Of a DNA stretch of 64,000 nt, positions 1 to 7,889 are shown piece by piece. Position numbers and translations under genes: made by a program. The stretch covers positions 3,100,001-3,164,000 of the forward strand of contig NZ_LT607413.1 of the NCBI RefSeq assembly GCF_900091495.1, in the 5' to 3' direction. The first letter of the stretch is position 1. Every line of letters begins with the position of its first letter. Below the pieces are notes generated by a model, which made no database searches, was not told where the DNA came from, and was given only the letters and a program-made list of their open reading frames with translations. Source of the DNA: Micromonospora echinospora. GTDB taxonomy: Bacteria > Actinomycetota > Actinomycetes > Mycobacteriales > Micromonosporaceae.

Positions 1-1
1 C

Positions 2-712
2 ACGCCCGCCCTGCCGGCTCCCCGGCCGGCCGAGCCGGCCGAGGCGCCGATCTTCCGGGAGATGGAAACCGCCTGGTTCCGTACCCACGGCAACGACGCG
101 ACGGCCATCTTCGCCCGTCCGCAGTTCGACCAGGCGCCGGCCGGGCCCGCGCCGACGGCGGCCAGCGCCCCGACCGCCGAGGTTCCGCAGCTGCCGAGGC
201 TGCCCGGGCGTACGCCGGGTGCCACGGTCGTCCCGGCCGCCACGCCGCCGGTGACGCAGCCGCCGCCCCCGTCGTACACGCCGCCGCCCGTGGCGACGGC
301 GCCGACGACGCCGGCCCCCGAGCCGGTCGCCGCGGTCCCGCCGGTACCGGCCCCGACCGCCGAGCCGGCACCGATCCCGGCCCCGGTGGCCCAGGCCGAG
401 CCGACGCCAGCGCCGACGTCCGCGCCGACCGGCACGGACGGTTGGCGTACGGCGGCGGACGAGGGCTGGTCCCGGGCGGTGAAGGCCGCCGAGCCGGCCG
501 CTGCGGGCACCACCCGTTCCGGGCTGCCGAAGCGGGTGCCGCAGGCGCAGCTCGTCCCCGGCGGCGTCGAGCCCAAGGGCAGCCGGGCCAGCACCCGGCG
601 CACCCCTGACGAAGTACGCGGTCTGCTCTCGGCCTACCACCGCGGTGTGCAACGCGGTCGGACGGCCGGCGCGGACCTGAACAGCGATTCGACCAAGGAG
701 ACGAGCCGATGA
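2..712 (+). CDS. Conservon sensor histidine kinase, C-terminal part (CvnA-like), 5' truncated by the window
   Basis: The frame is open from the first bases of the window and ends at a TGA overlapping the next ATG. Only the C-terminal tail is present: about 235 residues, almost all Pro/Ala/Thr-rich and disordered. It begins with a segment ending in FREMETAWF, which resembles the stretch that follows the kinase domain in nitrate-sensor-like conservon kinases. The last 40 residues are basic and contain TRRTPDEVRGLLSAYHRG. The catalytic and membrane domains lie outside the window. The identification rests mainly on the next three genes, which form the canonical cvnB-cvnC-cvnD series, and on this tail type. 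In Streptomyces such kinases signal through the roadblock/GTPase module at the membrane. Confidence 0.75.
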   Translation, partial: TPALPAPRPAEPAEAPIFREMETAWFRTHGNDATAIFARPQFDQAPAGPAPTAASAPTAEVPQLPRLPGRTPGATVVPAATPPVTQPPPPSYTPPPVATAPTTPAPEPVAAVPPVPAPTAEPAPIPAPVAQAEPTPAPTSAPTGTDGWRTAADEGWSRAVKAAEPAAAGTTRSGLPKRVPQAQLVPGGVEPKGSRASTRRTPDEVRGLLSAYHRGVQRGRTAGADLNSDSTKETSR

Positions 713-1116
713 ACAGGCCAGCGGCTATGCAGGACATGGGTTGGCTGCTCACCAACTTCGCCGACAGCGTGGCGGGTATCGCCCACGTCGTCGCGGTGTC
801 CGCGGACGGGCTGCTGCTCGCCTCCTCGCGTGACCTGCCGGCGGACCGGGCCGACCAGCTCGCCGCGATCACCTCCGGCGTGGTCAGCCTGACCGAGGGC
901 GCGGCCCGGATGTTCAGCGCCGGTGGCGTGCTCCAGACCGTCATCGAGATGGACAGCGGTTACCTGTTCCTGATGTCCATCAGCGACGGCTCGTCGATGG
1001 CGGTGCTTGCCGCCCGTAGCTGCGACGTGGGCCAGGTCGGGTACGAGATGGCGCTGCTGGTGGAACGGGTCGGGGCGGCGCTGGTGCCGTTGCCCCGAGA
1101 GGCCGTGGTCCGGTAG
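709..1116 (+). CDS. Roadblock/LC7 domain protein (conservon CvnB-like)
   Basis: A 135-residue single-domain protein. The ATG overlaps the upstream TGA (ATGA), implying translational coupling with the kinase gene. The sequence MGWLLTNFADSVAGI, then a strand reading HVVAVSADGLLLASS and later GYLFLMSISDGSSMAVLA, is typical of the actinobacterial roadblock/LC7 fold. Known members bind the Ras-like GTPase of the same conservon and probably act as its GTPase-activating or scaffold partner at the kinase. Size and position, second after the kinase, fit CvnB. The function is inferred from family and context. Confidence 0.88.
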   Translation: MNRPAAMQDMGWLLTNFADSVAGIAHVVAVSADGLLLASSRDLPADRADQLAAITSGVVSLTEGAARMFSAGGVLQTVIEMDSGYLFLMSISDGSSMAVLAARSCDVGQVGYEMALLVERVGAALVPLPREAVVR

Positions 1117-1181
1117 TAGCGGCGAGCAGAAACCGTCATCCGGTGCCGACAGGCGGCGCCGGCGGAAGGAGGTGATCGCGA

Positions 1182-1547
1182 ATGGACCGGAGGCGAGAGG
1201 ACCCGCGCGGCGCGTTGGTGCGTCCGTACGCGGTCACCCGGGGACGAACCGAGCCGCGCCAGGACATCGCTCTGGAGGCGGTGATGACGGCGAGCCCCAC
1301 CGCCGTCGCCGAGTCCCGTTTCGCCGGCCATGACAAGCATCGCATCGCCACGATCTGCGAGGGGCGTCCGCAGTCTCTGGCGGAGATCGCGGCGTACACC
1401 CGGGTGCCGCTGGGCGTGGCCCGGGTGTTGGTCGCCGACATGGTGGCCGAGGGTCTGCTGACGCTACACACTGCCGCTCCCGCCGAGGCGTACGAGGAGC
1501 GGATGGAACTGCTTGAGAGGGTGCTAAGTGGACTTCGCAGGCTATGA
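1182..1547 (+). CDS. DUF742 protein (conservon CvnC-like)
   Basis: A 121-residue protein preceded by GGAGGTGATCG at a workable Shine-Dalgarno distance. It has the DUF742 pattern: an N-terminal LVRPYAVTRGRT stretch, then a winged-helix-like C-terminal half with ICEGRPQSLAEIAAYT and PLGVARVLVADMVAEGLL. Members of this family are the third component of conservons. Biochemical work on Streptomyces cvn loci places them in a membrane-associated complex with the kinase, roadblock and GTPase proteins, but their exact role is unclear. The 3' end overlaps the GTPase gene by 20 bases. Confidence 0.88.
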   Translation: MDRRREDPRGALVRPYAVTRGRTEPRQDIALEAVMTASPTAVAESRFAGHDKHRIATICEGRPQSLAEIAAYTRVPLGVARVLVADMVAEGLLTLHTAAPAEAYEERMELLERVLSGLRRL

Positions 1548-2151
1548 CCCCGCCGGGGCACGCCGCAACCGGGGTATCACCTCCGCGAAGATCGTGATCG
1601 CGGGCGGGTTCGGCGTGGGCAAGACAACCCTGGTCGGCGCGGTCTCGGAGATCACCCCGCTGACCACCGAGGCGGTGATGACGGCGGCGGGCGTCGGTAT
1701 CGACGACCCGTCCAAGGTGCCGGGGAAGCAGACCACCACGGTCGCCATGGACTTCGGCCGGATCACCATGGCCGAGGACCTGATCCTCTATCTCTTCGGC
1801 ACCCCGGGCCAGACCCGGTTCTGGTTCATGTGGGACGAGATCATCAAGGGTGCGGTGGGTGCCGCCGTGCTGGTGGACACCCGCCGGATCACCGACGCGT
1901 TCGCGCCGCTGGACTACTTCGAGAACCGCAAGCTGCCGTACGTGGTAGCGCTCAACCACTTCGACGGCGCGCCGCGTTACGACCTGGAGGAGGTCCGGGA
2001 GGCGCTGGCGATTTCGCCGCAGGTGCCGCTGATCCTGACCGACGCCCGGCACCGCGAGTCGGTCAAGCAGGTGCTGGTGACCGTGGTCGAGCACGCCATG
2101 CTCCGCCTTCAGGCCGAGCACGGCCGCGGCTTCCCGACCCCGGTCGGCTGA
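1528..2151 (+). CDS. Ras-like ATP/GTP-binding protein (conservon CvnD-like)
   Basis: 207 residues starting at GTG inside the end of the preceding gene, so translation is probably coupled. The P-loop GGFGVGKTT is at about residues 26-34. A switch-like segment with LYLFGTPGQTRFWFMWDE follows near residue 90, and ALNHFDG near 140 corresponds to the NKxD base-specificity motif in altered form. These are hallmarks of the MglA/Ras-like small GTPases found as the last gene of conservons. It would cycle between GTP and GDP forms downstream of the upstream kinase. The conservon ends here; a palindromic repeat follows within 7 bases. Confidence 0.9.
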   Translation: MDFAGYDPAGARRNRGITSAKIVIAGGFGVGKTTLVGAVSEITPLTTEAVMTAAGVGIDDPSKVPGKQTTTVAMDFGRITMAEDLILYLFGTPGQTRFWFMWDEIIKGAVGAAVLVDTRRITDAFAPLDYFENRKLPYVVALNHFDGAPRYDLEEVREALAISPQVPLILTDARHRESVKQVLVTVVEHAMLRLQAEHGRGFPTPVG

Positions 2152-2157
2152 CGACGC

Positions 2158-2210
2158 GTGGTTGCAGGGGTCCCCTGCTACCGCTTTGCGCGTAGCAGGG
2201 GACCCTGTCC
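2158..2210 (+). repeat. Copy A of a 57-60 bp complex palindromic repeat
   Basis: The segment begins 7 bases after the GTPase stop. It contains GCAGGGGTCCCCTGC followed by TACCGCTTTGCGCG and a second CAGGGGACCCTG. A 13-bp perfect hairpin can form from 2169-2181 and 2192-2204 (GGTCCCCTGCTAC with GTAGCAGGGGACC). The same architecture recurs at 8496-8555, 41048-41104 and 50221-50277. Here it lies between convergent genes and could terminate transcription from either side. Confidence 0.85.
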
Positions 2211-2283
2211 CGTTGATCATGGAATTGTGGTGCCCGATCGGCGGCTTTTGTGGGGGTTTGGCGGGTGTGCTCGTGTCCACCCG

Positions 2284-3372
2284 TCAGTCGATGCGGAGGC
2301 GGTAGCCGCGTTTGACGACGGTCTGGACCACGCGTGGGGCGTCCAGGCCGGCGCGGATGCGGGCCACCGCCATCTCCACCGCGTGCTCGTCCGCGCCGCG
2401 CGGCAGGGTGCGCAGCAGGGCGGTGCGGGAGAACACCCGGCCGGGGGAGCGGGCCAGTGCCCGGAGCACCGCCATCGGCGCGGGGGCCAACGGCCGTAGC
2501 TCCCCGTCGATCACGGCGGCGTGGCCGCGCAGGGTGAGCTGGTGGCCGGCGGCCTTCAGGGTCACCGTACGGCGGGGCAGCTCGTCGACGATGTGCCGGA
2601 CCAGCGCGCCGAGACGAGCCCGGGTGGGCACGCTCACCGGCACTCCCCGTCGGTGCAGCGGCTCGGCGGTCACCGCCCCGACGCAGCTGGCCAGCACGTC
2701 GCTGCGGAACGCCCCGAGCACCGCCTCGGCCCGGTCCCCGGCGGCCCGCAGCAGCGCCTCGGCGGCCGGTGCCGAGGTGAAGGTGACCGCGTCGACCAGC
2801 CGGGCGGCGACCAGGTCGATGAGGCGGTGCAGGGGAGCCGCGTCGGTGGGCGGGGCCCACCGGTAGACCGGCACCTCGATCACCGTCGCCCCGGCCGCCT
2901 CCAGCGCCATGGTGCACTCCGGCTGGCGGTCGCCGTGCAGCTGCATCGCGATCACCTGACCCGCCACCCCGCGCCGGCGCAGGTGGTCGACCACCTCCTC
3001 GCAGCTCTCCGAGTCCGGCGACCACTGATCGTGCAGGCCGGCGGCCCGGATCGCGCCCCTGGCCTTGGGGCCCCGGGTCACCACGTACGTGTCGGCGAGC
3101 ACCGAGCGCAGCGACTCGGCCAGTCCCCACCCCTCGGCCGCCTCCAGCCAGCCGCGCATGCCGATGCCGGTGTTGGCCATCAGGATGTCCGGTGGCTGTT
3201 GCAGGCAGGCGCGGGTGGCCTCGCGCAGGTCGCTGTCGTCGGCGAGCGGCACGATCCGCAGCGCCGGGGCGAGCACCACCCGCGCGCCGCGCCGTTCCAG
3301 CATCGCCGCGAGTTCGTCCCGTCGTCGGTCGGCGGTCACGCCGATGGTGAAGCCGGCCAGCTCGTCAGCCAC
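2284..3372 (-). CDS. nnaR: Uroporphyrinogen-III synthase-like protein with C-terminal winged helix (NnaR-type regulator)
   Basis: About 362 residues. The N-terminal two thirds has a HemD-like fold (GFTIGVTADRR, VDAVTFTSAPAAEALL). The last 90 residues form an OmpR/PhoB-type winged helix (PLAPAPMAVLRALARSPGRV, then VVKRGYRLRID at the C-terminus). This fusion occurs in actinobacteria beside nitrite reductase genes; in Streptomyces coelicolor the equivalent protein, NnaR, co-activates nitrate/nitrite assimilation with GlnR. I chose the GTG at 3372 because it overlaps the nirD stop as GTGGCTGA and has a G-rich Shine-Dalgarno region; an ATG at 3435 would overlap nirD by 71 bases. A residual role in siroheme synthesis is possible but not shown. 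Confidence 0.85.
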   Translation of the reverse strand: MADELAGFTIGVTADRRRDELAAMLERRGARVVLAPALRIVPLADDSDLREATRACLQQPPDILMANTGIGMRGWLEAAEGWGLAESLRSVLADTYVVTRGPKARGAIRAAGLHDQWSPDSESCEEVVDHLRRRGVAGQVIAMQLHGDRQPECTMALEAAGATVIEVPVYRWAPPTDAAPLHRLIDLVAARLVDAVTFTSAPAAEALLRAAGDRAEAVLGAFRSDVLASCVGAVTAEPLHRRGVPVSVPTRARLGALVRHIVDELPRRTVTLKAAGHQLTLRGHAAVIDGELRPLAPAPMAVLRALARSPGRVFSRTALLRTLPRGADEHAVEMAVARIRAGLDAPRVVQTVVKRGYRLRID

Positions 3373-3856
3373 CGTGCCCCCCACGGCTCCCCCCGGCACC
3401 GACGCCGGCCCGGTCGGGGACGCGCCCGTCGGCACCGTCGACGGAACGCTCGTCGGTAGCTCTCACGGAGCCGTTGCCGGCAGCGCCGACGGAACGGCCG
3501 TCGCCGTCGGGGTGCCGCACCGGCTCGTGCAGCCGTACCTCGACCACGCCGTCGCGGCAGCGCACCCCGTGCCGGGTCACGGCGGCCCCGGGCCGGTCGA
3601 GGCACGCGCCGGTACGCAGGTCGTACACCTGCTTGTGCAACGGCGAGGCGAGGGTGGGGACCCCGTCGCGGCTGCCCACGAGACCCCGGGAGAGGACGTA
3701 CGCGCCGGAGACCGGATCCCGGTTGTCGATCGCGAACAGCCCGTCGAGGGTGCGGAAGAGGGCCACCTGCACCCCGTCGACCAGGGCGGCCACGCCCCGG
3801 TCCAGCTCCAGCCGGTCGTGCCCGCAGACCGGGGTCCAGCCCTGCGTCGTGCTCAT
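3365..3856 (-). CDS. nirD: Nitrite reductase [NAD(P)H] small subunit NirD
   Basis: 163 residues starting with ATG in an ATGA overlap with the nirB stop. The body (CGHDRLELDRGVAALVDG, FAIDNRDPVSGAYVLSRG, SPLHKQVYDLRTG) matches the NirD branch of the Rieske fold. The cysteine/histidine pairs of true Rieske proteins are absent, as is usual for NirD. The protein pairs with NirB in the cytoplasmic assimilatory nitrite reductase. It carries an unusual C-terminal extension of about 45 Gly/Asp/Arg-rich residues beyond the fold; this region overlaps possible starts of the next gene. Confidence 0.93.
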   Translation of the reverse strand: MSTTQGWTPVCGHDRLELDRGVAALVDGVQVALFRTLDGLFAIDNRDPVSGAYVLSRGLVGSRDGVPTLASPLHKQVYDLRTGACLDRPGAAVTRHGVRCRDGVVEVRLHEPVRHPDGDGRSVGAAGNGSVRATDERSVDGADGRVPDRAGVGAGGSRGGHGG

Positions 3857-6414
3857 CGCCGCACCTCCGGGAGGCCCAGGACGACCGGCTGCCGGCCGGC
3901 CACCGCCGGCACCGGCTGGCCCCGTTCCTCGGTGAACGTGATCGACGGGTCGGGTACGTCCGGCGCGTTGACGAAGGAGGTGAAGCGGCGTAGCCGTTCC
4001 GGGTCGGCCAGGGTGTCCCGCCACTCGTCCGAGTACGAACCGACGTGCCGGGCCATCGCCGCGTCCAGTTCGGCGGCCAGCCCGAGCGAGTCGTCGACGA
4101 TCACCGCGCGGAGGTGGTCGAGGCCGCCGTCCATCGCCTCGATCCAGGCGGCGGTGCGTTGCAGCCGGTCGGCGGTGCGGACGTAGAACATCAGGAACCG
4201 GTCGACGTAGCGGACCAGTTCCTCGGTGGTCAGGTCGGTGGCGAAGAGGTCGGCGTGCCGGGGGCGGAACCCGCCGTTGCCGCCGACGTAGAGGTTCCAG
4301 CCGGTCTCGGTGGCGATGACGCCGAAGTCCTTGCTGCGCGCCTCGGCGCACTCGCGCGCACACCCGGAGACCGCCGACTTGATCTTGTGGGGGGCGCGGA
4401 GCCCCCGGTAGCGCAGCTCCAGCGCGATGGCGAGCCCGACCGAGTCCTGCACCCCGTACCGGCACCAGGTCTCGCCGACGCAGGACTTCACCGTGCGCAG
4501 CGCCTTGCCGTACGCGTGGCCGGACTCGAAACCGGAGTCGACCAGCCGCCGCCAGATCGCCGGCAACTGGTCCACCCGCGCCCCGAACAGGTCGATCCGC
4601 TGACCACCGGTGATCTTCGTGTAGAGGTTGAAGTCCCGGGCCACCTCGCCGATCACGATCAGCTTCTCCGGCGTGATCTCGCCGCCGGGGATCCGGGGCA
4701 CCACCGAGTAGCTGCCGTCGCGTTGCAGGTTGGCCAGGAAGTGGTCGTTGGTGTCCTGCAACGACGCCTGCTCGCCGTCGAGCACGTACCCGCTGCCGAG
4801 CGAGGCCAGGATCGAGGCGACCACCGGCTTGCAGATGTCGCAGCCCCGCCCCCGCCCGTGCTCCGCCACCAGCTGCGAGAAGGTCCGGATGCCCCGGACC
4901 CGGACGATCTCGAACAGCTCCTTGCGGCTGACGTCGAAGTGCTCGCAGAGGGCCCGCGACTGCACCACCCCCGCCGCGTCGAGCAGCTGCTTGAGCAGCG
5001 GCACGCAGGAGCCGCAGCTCGTGCCGGCCCGGGTGCACGCCTTCAGCGCCGGCACGTCGGCGCAGCCGTCCGCGATCGCCGCGTCCACCTGCTCCCGGGT
5101 CACCGCGTTGCACGAGCAGACCTGGGCGGCGGCGGGCAGCGTGGCCACCCCGCCGGCCGCTGCCTCCCCGGCCGGCGCGAGCAGCGCCAGCGGCGGAGCC
5201 GGCAGCGGGCCGCCGACACTCGCCCGCAGCGTCGGGTACGCGCTCGCGTCGCCGACCAGCACCCCGCCGAGCAGGGTGCGCGCGTCGTCGGAGAGGACCA
5301 GCTTGGCGTAGACCCGGGTGGCCGGGTCGGTGAACGTCACGTCCAGGCAGCCCGGGGTCACCCCGTGCGCGTCGCCGAACGACGCCACGTCCACCCCGAG
5401 CAGCTTCAGCTTCGTCGCGGTGTCCGCCCCGGGGAAGGCGGCCGCCCCACCGAGCAGCCGGTCGGCCACCACCTCGGCCATCGCGTACCCGGGGGCGACC
5501 AGGCCGTAGCAGGCCCCGTCGACCGCCGCGCACTCGCCGACCGCCCAGATCCGCGCGTCCTCCGTCCGGCAGGTGTCGTCGACCAGCACGCCGCCACGCG
5601 GCCCGACCGGCAGACCGGCCGCGCGGGCCAGCTCGTCGCGGGGGCGGATGCCGGCGGCGACCACCACCAGCTCCGCGTCGACCGTGGTGCCGTCGGAGAG
5701 GACCAGACCGGCGACCGTGCCGTCCGCCCCGGCGCGCAGCGCGGTGGTGGCGACCCCGAGGTGGGTACGCACCCCCAGCTCGTCGACGTAGCGCCGGAGC
5801 ATCGCCCCGCCCGCCTCGTCGACCTGCACCGGCATCAGCCGGGGCGCGAACTCGACCACGTGGGTGTCGAGCCCGAGCAGGCGCAGCGCGTTCGCCGCCT
5901 CCAGCCCGAGCAGCCCACCGCCGATCACCGCGCCGACCCGCCGACTTTGGGCGTGCTCCCGGATCGCCTCCAGGTCATCGAGCGTCCGGTAGACGAAGAC
6001 CCCGGGCAGCTCCGTGCCGTCCACCGGCGGTACGAAGGCGTACGAGCCGGTGGCCAGCACCAACGCGTCGTACGGGTGCTCGCCCCCGGCCGTGGTGACC
6101 ACCCGCCGGACGCGGTCGACCGCCGTGACTGGCTCGCCCAGCCGCAGCTCGACCCCGTCGTCCGGGGTGTGCAGGCTCAACTCGTCGGCGTCCACGCCGT
6201 CGAAGAACGCGGAGAGCCGCACCCGGTCGTACGCCGGCCGGTGCTCCTCGGCGAGCACCGTGACCCGCCAGCGTCCGGCGGTGTCCCGGGCGCGCAGCGC
6301 CTCCACGAGGCGCTGGCCGACCATCCCGTTGCCGACCACCACCAGCCGGCCACCGGTCGTCCCGTCGTTGTCGTCCATCCCGTCACCTGCGTCCATCGGG
6401 TGAGTTCCACTCAT
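3853..6414 (-). CDS. nirB: Assimilatory nitrite reductase [NAD(P)H] large subunit NirB
   Basis: 853 residues, the usual NirB length, starting at an ATG that overlaps the preceding stop (ATGA at 6411-6414). Domains in order: FAD/NAD-binding reductase (LVVVGNGMVGQRLVEAL near residue 25, AVIGGGLLGLEAANAL near 170); a BFD-like [2Fe-2S] domain (VCSCNAVTREQ and GTSCGSCVPLLKQLL); nitrite/sulfite reductase ferredoxin-like half domain; and the siroheme-[4Fe-4S] domain with CVGETWC and CARECAEA cysteines. It reduces nitrite to ammonium with six electrons from NAD(P)H. It sits in a five-gene operon after the nitrate reductase genes. Confidence 0.97.
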   Translation of the reverse strand: MSGTHPMDAGDGMDDNDGTTGGRLVVVGNGMVGQRLVEALRARDTAGRWRVTVLAEEHRPAYDRVRLSAFFDGVDADELSLHTPDDGVELRLGEPVTAVDRVRRVVTTAGGEHPYDALVLATGSYAFVPPVDGTELPGVFVYRTLDDLEAIREHAQSRRVGAVIGGGLLGLEAANALRLLGLDTHVVEFAPRLMPVQVDEAGGAMLRRYVDELGVRTHLGVATTALRAGADGTVAGLVLSDGTTVDAELVVVAAGIRPRDELARAAGLPVGPRGGVLVDDTCRTEDARIWAVGECAAVDGACYGLVAPGYAMAEVVADRLLGGAAAFPGADTATKLKLLGVDVASFGDAHGVTPGCLDVTFTDPATRVYAKLVLSDDARTLLGGVLVGDASAYPTLRASVGGPLPAPPLALLAPAGEAAAGGVATLPAAAQVCSCNAVTREQVDAAIADGCADVPALKACTRAGTSCGSCVPLLKQLLDAAGVVQSRALCEHFDVSRKELFEIVRVRGIRTFSQLVAEHGRGRGCDICKPVVASILASLGSGYVLDGEQASLQDTNDHFLANLQRDGSYSVVPRIPGGEITPEKLIVIGEVARDFNLYTKITGGQRIDLFGARVDQLPAIWRRLVDSGFESGHAYGKALRTVKSCVGETWCRYGVQDSVGLAIALELRYRGLRAPHKIKSAVSGCARECAEARSKDFGVIATETGWNLYVGGNGGFRPRHADLFATDLTTEELVRYVDRFLMFYVRTADRLQRTAAWIEAMDGGLDHLRAVIVDDSLGLAAELDAAMARHVGSYSDEWRDTLADPERLRRFTSFVNAPDVPDPSITFTEERGQPVPAVAGRQPVVLGLPEVRR

Positions 6415-7889
6415 CGCGTCACCTCCACCGGGTCCACCCCGGACAGCCACTCGACGATTCCGGCGACCGCGTCCCGGCAACTGCCGCAGCCGGTTCCGGC
6501 CCGGGTGGCGGTGACCACGTCGGCCACCGAGCGTGCGCCGGCCCGCCAGCAGCCGACCAGGTCCGCCTTGCTGACCGCGTTGCACCGGCAGACCGTCGTG
6601 GCGTCCGGCATCAGTGCCGGGGACGCCACCGGTTCGGCCCCGCCGGGCGGGTCGACCGTCCGGCCGAGCAGCAGCGCCCGCCGGTCGGCCGGGACCGGGG
6701 AACCCCGGTCGAACAACTGGATCACCGTGCCGACGGCCGGGTTGTCGCCGAGCAGGATCGCGCCGGTCAGCCGGTCGTCGGTGATCCGTACCCGGGCGTA
6801 CGTGCCCCGGGTCGGGTCGGCGAAGGTCAGCTCCTCGCACCGGGCCGCCCCGTCGTCGCCCGCTGGCGCGTGGGCGACGCCCGGCGGGGGTAGCTCGCCC
6901 ATCGCGGCCAGGTCGATCCCGGCCGCCTTGAGCCGCGTCACCCCCGGCGGGGGCCGGTACCGGTCCCGGGTGTCCTCGCCGGTGAGCAGCCGGGCCACCA
7001 CCCGGGCCTGGGCCCAGGCCGGCGCGACCAGCCCGCCGACCACACCGTCGTGCTGGGCGCAGTCGCCGATCGCGGAGACGTGCGGATCGTCGGTGCGCAG
7101 CCGCTCATCGACCACCACGCCCCGCTCCACCGTGAGTCCGGCCGCGGCGGCGAGGGCGGTGTCCGGGCGTACCCCGCAGGCGAGGACCAGCAGGTCGGCG
7201 TCGAGCACGCGGCCGTCGGCCAGGTCGAGGCGGACCCCGTCGGGGCTGACGGCCACCCCGGTCGCCGACACCCCCAGGTGGGTACGCACCCCGAGGCGGG
7301 CCAGGGTGCCGGCGAGCACCGCCCCGGCGGCCGGGTCGAGTTGGCGTTCCATCAGGTGGCCGACCGGGTGCACCACGTGCACGTCCAGTCCCCGGGCGGC
7401 CAGTCCCCGGGCCGCCTCCAGCCCGAGCAGGCCGCCACCGAGCACCAGCACGGTCCGGGCGTCCCGGACGGCGGCCAGGATGCGCCGGCAGTCGTCCAGG
7501 GTGCGGAACGGCACTACCCGGTCCGGGAGCCGGTCGACGTCCAGCCCGGCCAGCGGCGGCACCACCGCCCGGCTGCCGGTGGCGAGGACGAGGTGGTCGT
7601 ACCCGATCTGCTCGCCGGTGGTGGTCCGGACCGTGCGGGCGGCCCGGTCGATCGCGGTGACCGCCGTTCCGGTCCGGACGTCCGCCCCCTGCCCGGCCAG
7701 GTCGGTCAGCTCCACGTCGGCCTCGTCGACCTTTCCGGCGAGCAGGGTGGAGAGCATGATCCGGTTGTACGCCCGGTGCGGCTCCGCCCCGAGCACGGTG
7801 ACCTTGTGGTCGCCGGGGCGGGCGTGCAGTTCGGTGGCGAGGCGGGCCCCGGCCATGCCGTATCCGACGATCACGATCCGGCCGGTCAC
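6411..7889 (-). CDS. nasB: NAD(P)/FAD-dependent electron-transfer subunit of assimilatory nitrate reductase (NasB-like)
   Basis: 492 residues starting at a GTG that overlaps the nasC stop (GTGA). The protein resembles the N-terminal half of NirB: a dinucleotide fold IVIVGYGMAGARLATEL at the start, a second LVLGGGLLGLEAARGLA near residue 145, and a C-terminal BFD-type [2Fe-2S] domain (VCRCNAVSKADLVG, then GTGCGSCRDAVAGIVEWL). Such stand-alone proteins pass electrons from NAD(P)H to the molybdenum subunit in the Bacillus NasBC type of enzyme. It is tightly coupled on both sides (GTGA before, ATGA after), so it is clearly one operon with nasC and nirB. The alternative reading as a NirB paralog lacking the siroheme half gives the same likely role. 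Confidence 0.88.
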   Translation of the reverse strand: MTGRIVIVGYGMAGARLATELHARPGDHKVTVLGAEPHRAYNRIMLSTLLAGKVDEADVELTDLAGQGADVRTGTAVTAIDRAARTVRTTTGEQIGYDHLVLATGSRAVVPPLAGLDVDRLPDRVVPFRTLDDCRRILAAVRDARTVLVLGGGLLGLEAARGLAARGLDVHVVHPVGHLMERQLDPAAGAVLAGTLARLGVRTHLGVSATGVAVSPDGVRLDLADGRVLDADLLVLACGVRPDTALAAAAGLTVERGVVVDERLRTDDPHVSAIGDCAQHDGVVGGLVAPAWAQARVVARLLTGEDTRDRYRPPPGVTRLKAAGIDLAAMGELPPPGVAHAPAGDDGAARCEELTFADPTRGTYARVRITDDRLTGAILLGDNPAVGTVIQLFDRGSPVPADRRALLLGRTVDPPGGAEPVASPALMPDATTVCRCNAVSKADLVGCWRAGARSVADVVTATRAGTGCGSCRDAVAGIVEWLSGVDPVEVTR

